From Seminibacterium arietis (GTDB lineage Bacteria; Pseudomonadota; Gammaproteobacteria; Enterobacterales; Pasteurellaceae): a DNA stretch of 64,000 nt. Shown piece by piece: positions 34,609-44,096 of this stretch. Position numbers and translations under genes: made by a program. Each line of letters starts with the position of its first letter. Within the stretch, counting starts at the first letter, position 1. The notes under the pieces were generated by a model. The model made no database searches and was not told the origin of the DNA. It saw nothing but the letters and a program-made list of their open reading frames with translations. The DNA lies in contig NZ_JBHTJN010000001.1 in the NCBI RefSeq assembly GCF_042675725.1, positions 140,716 to 204,715 on the forward strand. The letters are read 5' to 3'.

Positions 34609-36564
34609 TTAACTCTCCAAATGTGATGCCCATAAATGTTTCGGGTTATCTTCTGCTTTTACTAATTTCAAATGTTGATTTGGATTAGCATCAGGACGCA
34701 GAGAACGACTAGCAAATCGATCACCTTTAGCGAAATCAAAAGGCGAAGGGACACTACCTGGAATTTGATACAATCGTTCCGCACGACATTCAGTAGAAAG
34801 TACTGATCCCAGTAATCCTCTAGTATATTCATGCATCGGATTCATTAATAATGAACTAGTTGGAGCGGCTTCAACTACTTGTCCTGCGTACATCACTGTA
34901 ATATGGTGTGCGATTTGTGCTACTAAAGCTAAATCATGACTAACAAATACCATAGCAAAACCTAATTTATCTCGTAGCTCATTAAGTAATTTAATCACTT
35001 CTGCTTGTACTGTTACATCAAGTGCTGTAGTAGGTTCATCAGCAATCAATAACTTAGGCTCTCTAGCCAATGCCATGGCAATTAATACTCGTTGACGTTG
35101 CCCGCCAGATAGTTCATGTGGATAACGATTTAATGTTTTTTCAGGTTCCAATTTAACCCACCGTAAAAGCGTCTCTGCACTTTGTTTACCACCTCGACTA
35201 ATCAATTGAGCCATTTGATCTTTAATTCGCATTGATGGATTTAATGCACTTAAAGCATCTTGATAAATCATAGAAATTTCGTGACCCCGCAGATCATTTA
35301 ATTTATCTGTATTTAACAAATTATGTTGATTTCCTGCTCGATCTGTAAAAAGAATTTCTCCTGTAATCTTAGCTGTTTTCGGCAACAATCCCATAATAGA
35401 AAACGCAGAAATTGATTTACCACAACCAGATTCACCTACTAACCCCATCGTTTCACCTTCATGAACCGTAAAACTAATATTATCTACTAATGGAATATCA
35501 CCATAACGATTAGGAAAACAAATAGATAAATCTTTTACTTGCAAGATTGGCTTCATTGTAGAATTAAGTTGCATACGATCTGTACGCTTAGATTCTTTTT
35601 GATTTAATTTTAATAAATAACGTTTAAGAGCTAAACTTTCTGCCATAGCTTCTTGTACATCAGTAGAAAGAGGTTTTGATACATCACTTTTATTGTTCTT
35701 TGGATTACGTTTAAGTTTTGGATTTACTAGTGCATCAGTCAACCCTTCTGACAAAATATTAAGCGATAACACTGTTAACAGAATCATTAATCCTGCAAAA
35801 GTAGTTGCCCACCAAAAACCACTCAATACTAAATTTCTACCTTCAGATAACACATTTCCCCAAGAAGGGTACGGTGGTTGTACTCCTGCTCCTAAAAAAG
35901 AAAGAGATGCTTCTAACACAATTGCATCTGCTACCATTACTGTAGCAAAAACTAAAACAGGTGCTGCTGTATTACGTACTACGTGCTTTAACAAAATATA
36001 ACTTCTACTGCCACCAATCACTCGTTCTGCTCTAATATAATCTTCTTCCCACTGGGAAACCACATTAGCTCGCACAACCCTTGCCAATTGAGGGGTATAC
36101 ACTACAGCGATAGTTAAAATAATTACTGGAACAGTGTTACCAAAAGTAGCCAACAATACCGCAGCCAACGCTATCCCTGGAAATGCCATCAAAATATCCA
36201 TCAGACGCATAATAACTTCATTACCCAGTTTACTCGCTGTAGCAGCAGTTGCACCAAGTATACTACCCAAAATTATCGCAAAACCAACCGCACCTAACCC
36301 TATAAATAGCGATGTTCTCGCTCCAAAAACTAAGCGAGAGAAAATGTCTCGCCCTAAGCGATCCGTACCAAACCAATAGTCGCGACTAGGTGCCTGTACT
36401 GGTCGCAAAGTTTGCAATGGATCGTAAGGAGAGACCCAAGGTGCAAAAATAGCGATTAGTGCGATCAATATAATAAAAATTAAAGCGACTTTGGAAGCCA
36501 TTGATAATGCTTTGAATCTTGCTCCACTTTGAGCAAGTCTTTCTGCTAATCCTTGACGAAACAT
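34609..36564 (-). CDS. Fused ABC transporter permease and ATPase (DppC-DppD type)
   Basis: A 651-residue natural fusion. Residues 1 to about 285 are a DppC-type permease with five to six helices and the signature YWFGTDRLGRDIFSRLVFGARTSL. A linker (about 285-335) leads into a DppD-type ATPase with Walker A GESGCGKSIS, signature LSGGQRQRVLIAMAL and Walker B LLIADEPTTALDVT. The frame is continuous, with no sign of a shift. Its start overlaps the upstream permease stop, and the downstream ATPase follows by three bases. Such fusions occur in some peptide/nickel importers but not in the sap transporter nearby. Confidence 0.92.
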   Translation of the reverse strand: MFRQGLAERLAQSGARFKALSMASKVALIFIILIALIAIFAPWVSPYDPLQTLRPVQAPSRDYWFGTDRLGRDIFSRLVFGARTSLFIGLGAVGFAIILGSILGATAATASKLGNEVIMRLMDILMAFPGIALAAVLLATFGNTVPVIILTIAVVYTPQLARVVRANVVSQWEEDYIRAERVIGGSRSYILLKHVVRNTAAPVLVFATVMVADAIVLEASLSFLGAGVQPPYPSWGNVLSEGRNLVLSGFWWATTFAGLMILLTVLSLNILSEGLTDALVNPKLKRNPKNNKSDVSKPLSTDVQEAMAESLALKRYLLKLNQKESKRTDRMQLNSTMKPILQVKDLSICFPNRYGDIPLVDNISFTVHEGETMGLVGESGCGKSISAFSIMGLLPKTAKITGEILFTDRAGNQHNLLNTDKLNDLRGHEISMIYQDALSALNPSMRIKDQMAQLISRGGKQSAETLLRWVKLEPEKTLNRYPHELSGGQRQRVLIAMALAREPKLLIADEPTTALDVTVQAEVIKLLNELRDKLGFAMVFVSHDLALVAQIAHHITVMYAGQVVEAAPTSSLLMNPMHEYTRGLLGSVLSTECRAERLYQIPGSVPSPFDFAKGDRFASRSLRPDANPNQHLKLVKAEDNPKHLWASHLES

Positions 36565-37544
36565 TATAAACTCCGAATTTTTGGATTGATCACAAGGTAC
36601 AATACATCAACGATAATATTGACCAATACAAAGCTAAAGGCGATGGTTAGTACAACACCTTGCACTAAATGCAAATCATGATTGACAATACCATTGAAAA
36701 TCAATTTTCCCATACCAGGTAAGTCAAAAATTTGCTCAATAACTACCGCACCTCCAAGCAAATAACCAATTCTTAATCCTAATACGGTAACTGGAGTAAT
36801 CAGAGCATTTCGTAACACATTATGGCGAATAACAGTTGCATAAGGCACACCATTACCAATGGCTGTTCGTACATAATCTTTGTCCATTTCTTCTACCATT
36901 GTTGTTCGTACAACTCGAATCAGAGAAGCACATACAGGTACAGCCAAAGCTAATGAAGGCAAAATCATTGAATGAAAATAGCCCACTGGATCTTCACTAA
37001 AAGAAATAAAGCCACCTGATGGTAACCAATCTAGTTCTAGTGCAAAATATTGAATTAATAAAATACCAAGCCAAAAAGATGGAGTGGCTACTGCCGCTAC
37101 AGATAACAAACGAATGATTTGATCAATCCAAGTATCACGATAAAGTGCCGCAATCACACCTAAAGTAAAAGATACTATTGCAGCAAGAAATACACCAATA
37201 AGTGTTAATTGTAGAGTCAATGGAAAAGCTTTTGCAATCAAAGAAGTAATTGGTTGCTCTGGTGATGTAGTCATGCCAAAATCTAAGTGAATTAAATCTC
37301 CGATAAAACGAAAATATTGCACAATTACAGGATCATTCAAACCATGTTGTTCTCGATAAAGTTGTTTTGCAGCCTCACTCGCACTTTCTCCTAATGCAAC
37401 AGTAGCGGGATCACCTGGTGTGAATTGTAAGATAATAAAAACTAAAGCACTAACCCCCAGCATCATTATTGGTAATGCTGCGAATCGACGTAGTAATAAG
37501 CGAAAGACAATTTCCATTGTTTTTTCTCCAACTATATAAATCAA
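36564..37544 (-). CDS. ABC transporter permease (DppB-like)
   Basis: A 326-residue inner-membrane permease with a first helix near residues 15-35 (FAALPIMMLGVSALVFIILQFTPGDPA, typical of DppB). Further helices lead to the coupling loop YVRTAIGNGVPYATVIRHNVLRNALI and the C-terminal FDLPGMGKLIFNGIVNHDLHLVQG. A start at the internal ATG 37517 (MEIVFRLLLRRF...) would fit the family better and has GGAGAAAA upstream. It pairs with the fused permease-ATPase downstream. Confidence 0.9.
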   Translation of the reverse strand: MIYIVGEKTMEIVFRLLLRRFAALPIMMLGVSALVFIILQFTPGDPATVALGESASEAAKQLYREQHGLNDPVIVQYFRFIGDLIHLDFGMTTSPEQPITSLIAKAFPLTLQLTLIGVFLAAIVSFTLGVIAALYRDTWIDQIIRLLSVAAVATPSFWLGILLIQYFALELDWLPSGGFISFSEDPVGYFHSMILPSLALAVPVCASLIRVVRTTMVEEMDKDYVRTAIGNGVPYATVIRHNVLRNALITPVTVLGLRIGYLLGGAVVIEQIFDLPGMGKLIFNGIVNHDLHLVQGVVLTIAFSFVLVNIIVDVLYLVINPKIRSL

Positions 37545-37611
37545 GTCAGTAGAATAAATCTGCTGTCAATAAAGGTGCGGTCTATTCATCACAACCACAT
37601 ATAAACGACTG

Positions 37612-37644
37612 CACTTTCTGCTTATTAACAATAAGCAGAAAGTG
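37612..37644 (-). repeat. 15-bp intercistronic hairpin between binding-protein and permease genes
   Basis: CACTTTCTGCTTATT (37612-37626), loop of three, AATAAGCAGAAAGTG (37630-37644). This is the strongest stem in the operon. It has no T-tract on the minus strand, so it is better read as a 3' stabiliser that lets the binding-protein message outlast the rest. Confidence 0.75.
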
Positions 37645-37654
37645 AGAAAATTAA

Positions 37655-39241
37655 TTATTTGCGGCCTACTCCAATAAATGAAAGCCCAGTGGTTGGAATT
37701 GGTTGGAATCCATCTAGTGATTTATCATTCCAAGCTGTTGGCAATTTACGGTGCAAGATAGGATAAAGTGGTACTTGCTCAGCAATCAAGTTAATTGCTT
37801 GAGTCCAAGCTGCTTTAGCATCTGCTGGTTGTTTCGCTTTAATCGCTTGATCAAGTAATAATTGTAATTTTGTATATTCTGGTGTATCTGACCAACCAAA
37901 ACGTTTTTTCGGCCAAACATCGCCACGATACCACCAGCTCAGTAAAAGATCTAAATCATTACTAAACACAGATGGATCACCTGGTGCCATTACAACTTCA
38001 TAATTTCCTTTATCTACATAACCACCATATAATGCCCCTGATTGTAAATGTTGCAAAGTTACTTTTACACCAGGAATTTTATTCCAAGATTCTAAAACTA
38101 AAGGAGCACATTCTTTTACCCAAGAATGATCTGTAGAAAGCAACTGAAACTCCAATTTATTAAGACCTGCTTCTTTTAGAAGCGTAGCAGCTTTTTCTGG
38201 ATTATAATCATACTGAGTTGAAGCCTTAACATAATCAGGATGTGTGTCTTGCGTGTAAGAGGTAGCTGCTTTTGCATTGCCTAAAAATACAATATCAATC
38301 AATTTTTGTGTATCTAGACCATAGTGCAATGCTTGACGTACTTTTGGATTGTTAAATGGAGCTTTTTTACAATTAAACATTAAAAATAATAAACCAAAAG
38401 ATTGTACTGACTGCACTGCATTTTTACGTTTTAAGCGAGATGAATCTAAATAAGGGACACTTTCCATTGCTTGAGTACGTCCAGATTCTTGTGCGGCTGT
38501 ACGAGCAGCATCATCAGACAATAAAAACCATGTCATTTTTTCTACACGAGCTGGATATGGTCCGTTATAGGCATTGTGTGCTGCAAACACAATACGATCG
38601 TCTTTCACAGCTGAAACAAATTTATATGGTCCAGATCCTACTGGATTCGCATCAAATACAGTTTGTCCTACTGCTTCAACTACATGTTTAGGTACAATTT
38701 TTACGATACCTAACCGTAATTTAAAAATAGAAAATGGATACTTCAACTTAAACTCTACAACTTTATCATCCAAAGCTTTAACCGAAGCAATAAATGGAAT
38801 GAATTGTGCAAATAACGATGCATTTTTTGGATCTAAAACACGTTGATAAGAATATACCACATCTTCTGTAGTAACAGGTTTACCATCGTGAAAAGTTGCA
38901 CCTTCACGCAACGTAACGTGCCATGTTATATCATCAATTTGCTCAGGTTCTTTTGCAGCTAAAGCCAAATAAGGTTCACGAGTAGCTGGATGTAAATCTA
39001 CTAATCCCTCAAAAAAATGCATGTTTGCAGCAAAAGAAGATGCCCCACTAGAAGTTGAAGGATCAAAACCTGTTGATAAAGGATAAGCTATTCCCGCTTC
39101 AATACTACTACCTACTGTCGGTGCAGCTACAGCTTTAGAAACAAAGCTACCCAATGTACTGCTAAATGCGATCCCTGCACCAACACCCGCTAATACTTTC
39201 ATAAAATTACGGCGGGATTCATTTTCAATATGATTTATCAT
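37655..39241 (-). CDS. Tat-exported periplasmic substrate-binding protein
   Basis: A 528-residue family-5 solute-binding protein (oligopeptide, dipeptide or nickel type). The N-terminus carries a twin-arginine signal, SRRNFMK, followed by a hydrophobic stretch and an AVA-A cleavage site near residue 39. Tat export is uncommon for this family and suggests folding or cofactor binding in the cytoplasm. Family features include YSYQRVLDPKNASLFAQFIPF, GSGPYKFVSAVKDDRIVFAAHNAYNG and VRQALHYGLDTQKL. It heads the operon. The ligand cannot be told from sequence; peptide, nickel chelate or another small molecule are all possible. Confidence 0.88.
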   Translation of the reverse strand: MINHIENESRRNFMKVLAGVGAGIAFSSTLGSFVSKAVAAPTVGSSIEAGIAYPLSTGFDPSTSSGASSFAANMHFFEGLVDLHPATREPYLALAAKEPEQIDDITWHVTLREGATFHDGKPVTTEDVVYSYQRVLDPKNASLFAQFIPFIASVKALDDKVVEFKLKYPFSIFKLRLGIVKIVPKHVVEAVGQTVFDANPVGSGPYKFVSAVKDDRIVFAAHNAYNGPYPARVEKMTWFLLSDDAARTAAQESGRTQAMESVPYLDSSRLKRKNAVQSVQSFGLLFLMFNCKKAPFNNPKVRQALHYGLDTQKLIDIVFLGNAKAATSYTQDTHPDYVKASTQYDYNPEKAATLLKEAGLNKLEFQLLSTDHSWVKECAPLVLESWNKIPGVKVTLQHLQSGALYGGYVDKGNYEVVMAPGDPSVFSNDLDLLLSWWYRGDVWPKKRFGWSDTPEYTKLQLLLDQAIKAKQPADAKAAWTQAINLIAEQVPLYPILHRKLPTAWNDKSLDGFQPIPTTGLSFIGVGRK

Positions 39242-39709
39242 ACATGCTCCTTAAAAAGTCTACTTTACACATACCTATTGAGATCAATACAGCATTCCCG
39301 AACAGGGTATCATTCCATAAAAATGAAGTGAATCAATCACAACATAAATTAAAATGAATTGAATTAATCATAATAGTTTAGAATAAACAGTCAAGGTTAT
39401 ATGTAAAGTAAAATCTATTTTTGTGAACTAGCTCACGAAAATAACAAGAATCCAATTTGATTGGAGTCTAGCTATGGTTTTAGATATTATTTTGACTAGC
39501 TACCGTGCTTAAGGTCTTTCGAGTGTATCAAATTAATAATCATATGAAAATTAGAGTTCTATTACACTAAGATTCAAATTAAAAACCTCGTTTTTTATTA
39601 AAAAAGTATTTTTTTATTTTCATTTTAGTCAAATTAGAATAGGATCAGGAGATGTATTCATAGAGTACTAAAACATGACATTATTTTTTTCATAAAAACA
39701 GGAGCATAT
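39242..39709. other. 468-base divergent region, ABC operon / yccT
   Basis: This region holds the promoters of the binding-protein operon (minus) and yccT (plus). Visible structure includes a palindrome TCCAAT-TTG-ATTGGA (39451-39465). Three copies of the hexamer CTAGCT lie within about 75 bases (39428, 39468, 39496). No open frame of interest was seen, and no uptake signal. Confidence 0.5.
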
Positions 39710-40363
39710 ATGAAATTATCTTCTATTGCATTGACTACTGTTACGTTATTTTACAGTACGATTAGTGTTGCAGGATTAGTCAGTAGTTCATCAAACATTG
39801 ATTTTCTAGTAATCGATGGACAAAAAGCAAATAAATCTTTCTTAAAAAATACAAATGCTTTTAATGCTGATGAGAATAAAATTCATCAAGTCGTTTTACG
39901 AGTTAGTGAAGTTGTGAAATCTTCATCAGATCGAACATTATTTGAATCAGCTCCTATCATAGTTACTTTCCAAGGAGTTAATGAGGATTTAGTGCTGTCT
40001 ACTCCTAAACTTGAAACACAACGTGATGTTGATATTTTTTCTAAATCACCAAACATTACGGCAACAACTGTTTCAGGTAACAAAATTGACATTAAGCAAG
40101 ATATGCTAAAACAAGAAGGATTTTTGCCGAATGCTAACATTTTAGAATCTCTTTCTGAGTATAATGCCTCTAATTCAATTGCTTCCGTACCAAGTTTTGC
40201 AAGTTCAAGCGTTCTACCAGCCACAGGCTTTACTAAGCTACAAAAAAATAAAGTAACATTGCAAGGTGATAATGTTGCAGAACAACAACTACAATTTTGG
40301 TTTTTGCAAGCTGATAAAAATACACAATCTCGTTTTCTTGACTGGGCGAAAAAACAAAAATAG
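39710..40363 (+). CDS. yccT: Exported UPF0319 protein YccT
   Basis: A 217-residue protein of the UPF0319/DUF2057 family. The signal peptide (MKLSSIALTTVTLFYSTISVAG, cleavage near residue 21) precedes a beta-rich domain with FLVIDGQKANKSFL and HQVVLRVSEVVKS. YccT has been linked to control of biofilm matrix in E. coli relatives; the family is otherwise poorly defined. GGAGC precedes the start. mgsA follows 71 bases later, the same neighbourhood as in E. coli. Confidence 0.88.
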   Translation: MKLSSIALTTVTLFYSTISVAGLVSSSSNIDFLVIDGQKANKSFLKNTNAFNADENKIHQVVLRVSEVVKSSSDRTLFESAPIIVTFQGVNEDLVLSTPKLETQRDVDIFSKSPNITATTVSGNKIDIKQDMLKQEGFLPNANILESLSEYNASNSIASVPSFASSSVLPATGFTKLQKNKVTLQGDNVAEQQLQFWFLQADKNTQSRFLDWAKKQK

Positions 40364-40434
40364 TTTTTTTCATTTATATTTAATTTAACATCAAGAAGTG
40401 AATTTAGTTTATCACTTTGTAGTAAGGAAAAACC

Positions 40435-40893
40435 ATGAAAAATACAACAAGGCAAATTTCCGCTGTTAAAAATATTGCTCTTGTCGCCCATGATCATTGT
40501 AAACAAGATCTAATAAATTGGTGTAAAACTAACCGCACTTTATTAGCTTCTCACTATCTCTATGCTACGGGTACGACAGGTGAAATGATCTCAAAAGAAA
40601 CTGCTTTGAAAATAACCGCACTTCTTAGCGGACCAATGGGAGGCGATCAGCAACTTGGTGGACTCATTGCAGAAAAACAAATTGATATGCTAATTTTCTT
40701 TTGGGATCCGATGAATGCAGTTCCTCATGATCCTGATGTTAAAGCATTGATGAGAATCGCTACCGTATGGAATATCCCCATTGCAATGAACGAAGCCAGT
40801 GCTAATTTTCTAATAAGTTCTAGTCTATTTGATCAAACTGTCAATATTCGTATCCCTGATTACGCAGGCTACTTGAAAGAACGCTTAACTTAA
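40435..40893 (+). CDS. mgsA: Methylglyoxal synthase
   Basis: MgsA converts dihydroxyacetone phosphate to methylglyoxal, a bypass that relieves phosphosugar stress. The 152-residue protein has ALVAHDHCKQDLINW near the N-terminus, the phosphate-binding TGTTG (LYATGTTGEMI), catalytic aspartates in LLSGPMGGDQQLGG, and FFWDPMNAVPHDPDVKAL. yccF follows with 16 bases between, and yccS after that. Confidence 0.96.
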   Translation: MKNTTRQISAVKNIALVAHDHCKQDLINWCKTNRTLLASHYLYATGTTGEMISKETALKITALLSGPMGGDQQLGGLIAEKQIDMLIFFWDPMNAVPHDPDVKALMRIATVWNIPIAMNEASANFLISSSLFDQTVNIRIPDYAGYLKERLT

Positions 40894-40909
40894 ACTAATA
40901 GAGGTTTTT

Positions 40910-41365
40910 ATGTCATTAATTCTAAATATTTTAAATTTTGTACTAGGTGGCTTTGCTGTAACTCTAGGCTGGCTTTTTTCCACTATAGCGAGTGCTGTAC
41001 TTATTATCACTCTACCTTATACTCGTAGTTGCTGGGAAATAACAAAAATGTCTTTAGTACCTTTTGGTAACGATATTGTACATGTTAAATATCTTGAACC
41101 AACTGATCAAGTAATGAACTCTTTAGGTTCTATCCTCAACATTATTTGGTTTATTTTGTTCGGTTGGTGGTTGTGTTTATTGCATATTACTTCTGGTATA
41201 GCACAATGTATTACTATCATTGGTATTCCAGTGGGAATTGCTCAATTTAAACTTGCTGGTATAGCACTTTTTCCTGTAGGACAGCGTGTTGTGCCTTCTG
41301 ACTTAGCAAAACAAATACGGAAAGAAGCTGCTCAAAAACAATTTAATAATTTAAAAAATAGCTAA
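40910..41365 (+). CDS. yccF: Inner membrane protein YccF
   Basis: A 151-residue inner-membrane protein with two repeats of the YccF (DUF307) domain. Each has a hydrophobic pair and a conserved loop, such as ITLPYTRSCWEITKMSLVPFG and IGIPVGIAQFKLAGIALFPVG. Its function is not known. It is placed between mgsA and yccS, and in E. coli it is next to yccS as well. Confidence 0.92.
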   Translation: MSLILNILNFVLGGFAVTLGWLFSTIASAVLIITLPYTRSCWEITKMSLVPFGNDIVHVKYLEPTDQVMNSLGSILNIIWFILFGWWLCLLHITSGIAQCITIIGIPVGIAQFKLAGIALFPVGQRVVPSDLAKQIRKEAAQKQFNNLKNS

Positions 41366-41387
41366 ACAGCTAACTAGAAATACGACT

Positions 41388-43577
41388 ATGCTATTAATTA
41401 AACATTTTCACAATGCAAAAATTATTGCTGCTATTCCTATTTTTATTTCAGTGAATATTGTAGCACTACTAACTTGGTATATTCATATACCACAACAAAA
41501 AATGCCATTAATACTAGGCGTAGTCGCTGTTTTAGGGATCATTGCTGGAGGATTAGTTGATCTTGATAATCGAATTACTGGGCGATTAAAAAATATTTTT
41601 TATACATTAATCGCCTTTTCTATCTCATCTATCAGCGTACAACTTACTTTTGGTGATCCCTTTAAATTTCCTTTATTAATGACCGCACTTACTTTTGTTT
41701 TTACTTTACTAGGAACATTAGGATTACGTTATAGCACTATTGCTTTCGGTACATTAGTCATTGCCCTTTATACTACTCTAACTTATCAACCAGATCACCC
41801 ATGGTATTTAAATTCAATTCTTATTTTATGTGGAACTTTACTTTACAGTATTATAACGGTGATCGTACATATTATTTTTCCTTATCGTCCCGTACAAGAT
41901 AATATGGCAAAAGCCTTTTCAGCATTAGCAGATTACCTAGAAAGCAAAGCACTTTTTTTTGATCCCGATGATATAGAACAACTAGAGAATAAACAAATTA
42001 ATTCAGCAATGAAAAATATGAAATTAGTACAGGCTTTTAATTTGTGTCGCACTGCACTTTTTTATCGTATTAAAGCTCAACATCGGCATATTCGTACTAC
42101 ACAAATTATTCAATATTATTTTATTGCACAAGATATTCACGAACGAGCTAACTCAAGCCATGTTAACTATGAAGTACTTACACAAAACTTAAAAAACACG
42201 GATTTAATCTTTCGTATTCAACGATTAATTGAACTGCAAGCCCAGGCTTGTAGAGATATTGCACTTTGCTTACAACAAAATAAAACCTACGTTTATAATT
42301 CAAGATTAGAACGTGCAGTTGAAGGAATAGCACAATCTTTTGAACACTACAGTCAAACTCATCAAGTTCCTGCTCATCAATTGACTATCGTCGAGACACT
42401 AATCACTAATCTCCAAAGTATTGATCGACAATTACGTCATTTATCACAAAATCAATTTATGCAAGATCAAAAAACCGATCATTCTAAAATTTATGAAGAA
42501 AGTGTGACTGGGTTAAATAATCTTTGGCTAAAAGTGCGTAGTAATTTAAATTTTGATTCACAGCTATTCCGCCATGCTGTTCGTTTATCTATAGTAGTTG
42601 CACTTTGTTGTGGTATTGTGGAAATATTTGAATTAGAGCATGGTTATTGGATATTATTAACTGCAATCTTTGTTTGTCAACCAAACTATTCAGCAACAAA
42701 AGTGCGGTTGAAACAGCGGATTATTGGTACGATTCTTGGCGTTATAGTTGGGTTGTTATTTCCTTATATGAATCCAACTTTACCACTACAGTTAGGTGTA
42801 GTTGTGGCAACTAGTACATTATTTTTCTTTTTCCGTAGTAACAACTACAGTTTTTCCACTTTTTTCATTACGTTACAAGTCTTAGTTAGCTTTAATATTA
42901 TGGGAGTCGAAATCGAAACAGCCGCGTACTCTCGAATTATAGACACTCTAGTTGGTGCATTTATTGCGTGGCTAGCTGTTTCCTATCTTTGGCCTGACTG
43001 GAAGTATTCGCAATTAGATAAAGTTATTCGTCACGCAATAAGTAGTAATACAAAATACTTATTATATGTAATTGCTCAACTGCAATTTGGTAAATGTGAT
43101 AATTTACAATATCGAATAGCTCGTCGCAAAGCACATGATGCAGCCGCTGCTTTAAGTACTTTATTTTCTGACATGAATAATGAACCGAAAAAATACCGCA
43201 CTTATTTAAATGATAGCTTTGAATTGCTAAAAATGAATTATGCATTACTTAGTTATATTTCTGCATTAGGAGCGTATCGTAAACCTATTAAACAAACGGA
43301 GCAAAGTATTCATTTTCTTGCTGAATTTTACCCAATTGCAAAAAAAGTAATTTATACGCTAGATCATATTGAATCTCTACGTATTGAAATATTTGAAAAA
43401 TTACAACAAAACATTAATGAATCATTAAAATCCTTTAATGATGAACAAAATCATCAACTAAATCGAACTGAATTTAGCGTTCCAATTCAACAACTCAATA
43501 TGATCAGCCAAATCTTATTTCCGTTATACCAAATCTTACATCAGAAAAAAATTCTCTCGACTAAAGATACTGAATAA
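41388..43577 (+). CDS. yccS: YccS/YhfK-type FUSC membrane protein
   Basis: A 729-residue inner-membrane protein. The N-terminal half has about six transmembrane helices (residues 12-170). A cytosolic linker (about 175-400) follows, then a second FUSC membrane domain (about 400-520, YWILLTAIFVCQPNYSATKVRLKQRIIGTILGVIVGLLF). The FUSC family includes aromatic acid efflux proteins such as AaeB, but YccS itself has no settled function. It ends six bases before the convergent smrB. Confidence 0.92.
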   Translation: MLLIKHFHNAKIIAAIPIFISVNIVALLTWYIHIPQQKMPLILGVVAVLGIIAGGLVDLDNRITGRLKNIFYTLIAFSISSISVQLTFGDPFKFPLLMTALTFVFTLLGTLGLRYSTIAFGTLVIALYTTLTYQPDHPWYLNSILILCGTLLYSIITVIVHIIFPYRPVQDNMAKAFSALADYLESKALFFDPDDIEQLENKQINSAMKNMKLVQAFNLCRTALFYRIKAQHRHIRTTQIIQYYFIAQDIHERANSSHVNYEVLTQNLKNTDLIFRIQRLIELQAQACRDIALCLQQNKTYVYNSRLERAVEGIAQSFEHYSQTHQVPAHQLTIVETLITNLQSIDRQLRHLSQNQFMQDQKTDHSKIYEESVTGLNNLWLKVRSNLNFDSQLFRHAVRLSIVVALCCGIVEIFELEHGYWILLTAIFVCQPNYSATKVRLKQRIIGTILGVIVGLLFPYMNPTLPLQLGVVVATSTLFFFFRSNNYSFSTFFITLQVLVSFNIMGVEIETAAYSRIIDTLVGAFIAWLAVSYLWPDWKYSQLDKVIRHAISSNTKYLLYVIAQLQFGKCDNLQYRIARRKAHDAAAALSTLFSDMNNEPKKYRTYLNDSFELLKMNYALLSYISALGAYRKPIKQTEQSIHFLAEFYPIAKKVIYTLDHIESLRIEIFEKLQQNINESLKSFNDEQNHQLNRTEFSVPIQQLNMISQILFPLYQILHQKKILSTKDTE

Positions 43578-43583
43578 CTGCAA

Positions 43584-44096
43584 TCATTGATCAAATAACA
43601 CTAGAATTGCTGCATCACCACCCCATTGCTTGGGTGCTTGATGCAAAGCTATTACTTGAGGATGCTGCACTAGCCATCGAGGAATTTGTCGCTTTAACGT
43701 ATAAGAACCATGTCCTGTCATAATACTAGCACAAAATAATCGTTCTTTTTGACAAACATGGATCAAAGCTGCTAATTCCATTTTTGCTTCTTGCTTTGTT
43801 AAGCCATGAAGATCTAAAAATAAGTCAGGCGGGAAGTCACCTCGTCGCAATTGTTTTAATATGTAGCTATCTTCATTTTCTCGCAGATATTTAACCGCAC
43901 CTTCTTCATTTAATAGAGGTTCATACTCATCAGAAAAGAAAAACAAAGTATCTTCCTTTTCACGAGCCTCTCGACGTTGTATATTTTGCTGACTACATCG
44001 CTTTTGACGTGACGATATAGCAAAAACATCTTGTGCCAAAGGTTTAATCCCTTCCACTTCCTGTCTAAATAAATTCAAATCTTCATCTTCTAACAT
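43584..44096 (-). CDS. smrB: Ribosome-rescue endonuclease SmrB
   Basis: SmrB cleaves mRNA at collided ribosomes. The protein shows FFSDEYEPLLNEEGAVKYLR and the SMR domain with LFLDLHGLTKQEAKMEL (the DxH motif), IMTGHGSYTLKRQIP and HQAPKQWGGDAAILVL, all close to E. coli SmrB. I choose ATG 44096 (MLEDEDLNLFRQ..., 170 residues) because GGAG lies six bases upstream and it lines up with the E. coli start. A reading from 44147 adds 17 unlikely residues. Confidence 0.94.
   Translation of the reverse strand: MLEDEDLNLFRQEVEGIKPLAQDVFAISSRQKRCSQQNIQRREAREKEDTLFFFSDEYEPLLNEEGAVKYLRENEDSYILKQLRRGDFPPDLFLDLHGLTKQEAKMELAALIHVCQKERLFCASIMTGHGSYTLKRQIPRWLVQHPQVIALHQAPKQWGGDAAILVLFDQ

Noticed and set aside
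34609..36564. Possible sequencing error fusing permease and ATPase genes
   Set aside because: The frame is continuous with a natural linker of about 50 residues, and such fusions are known in this transporter family.
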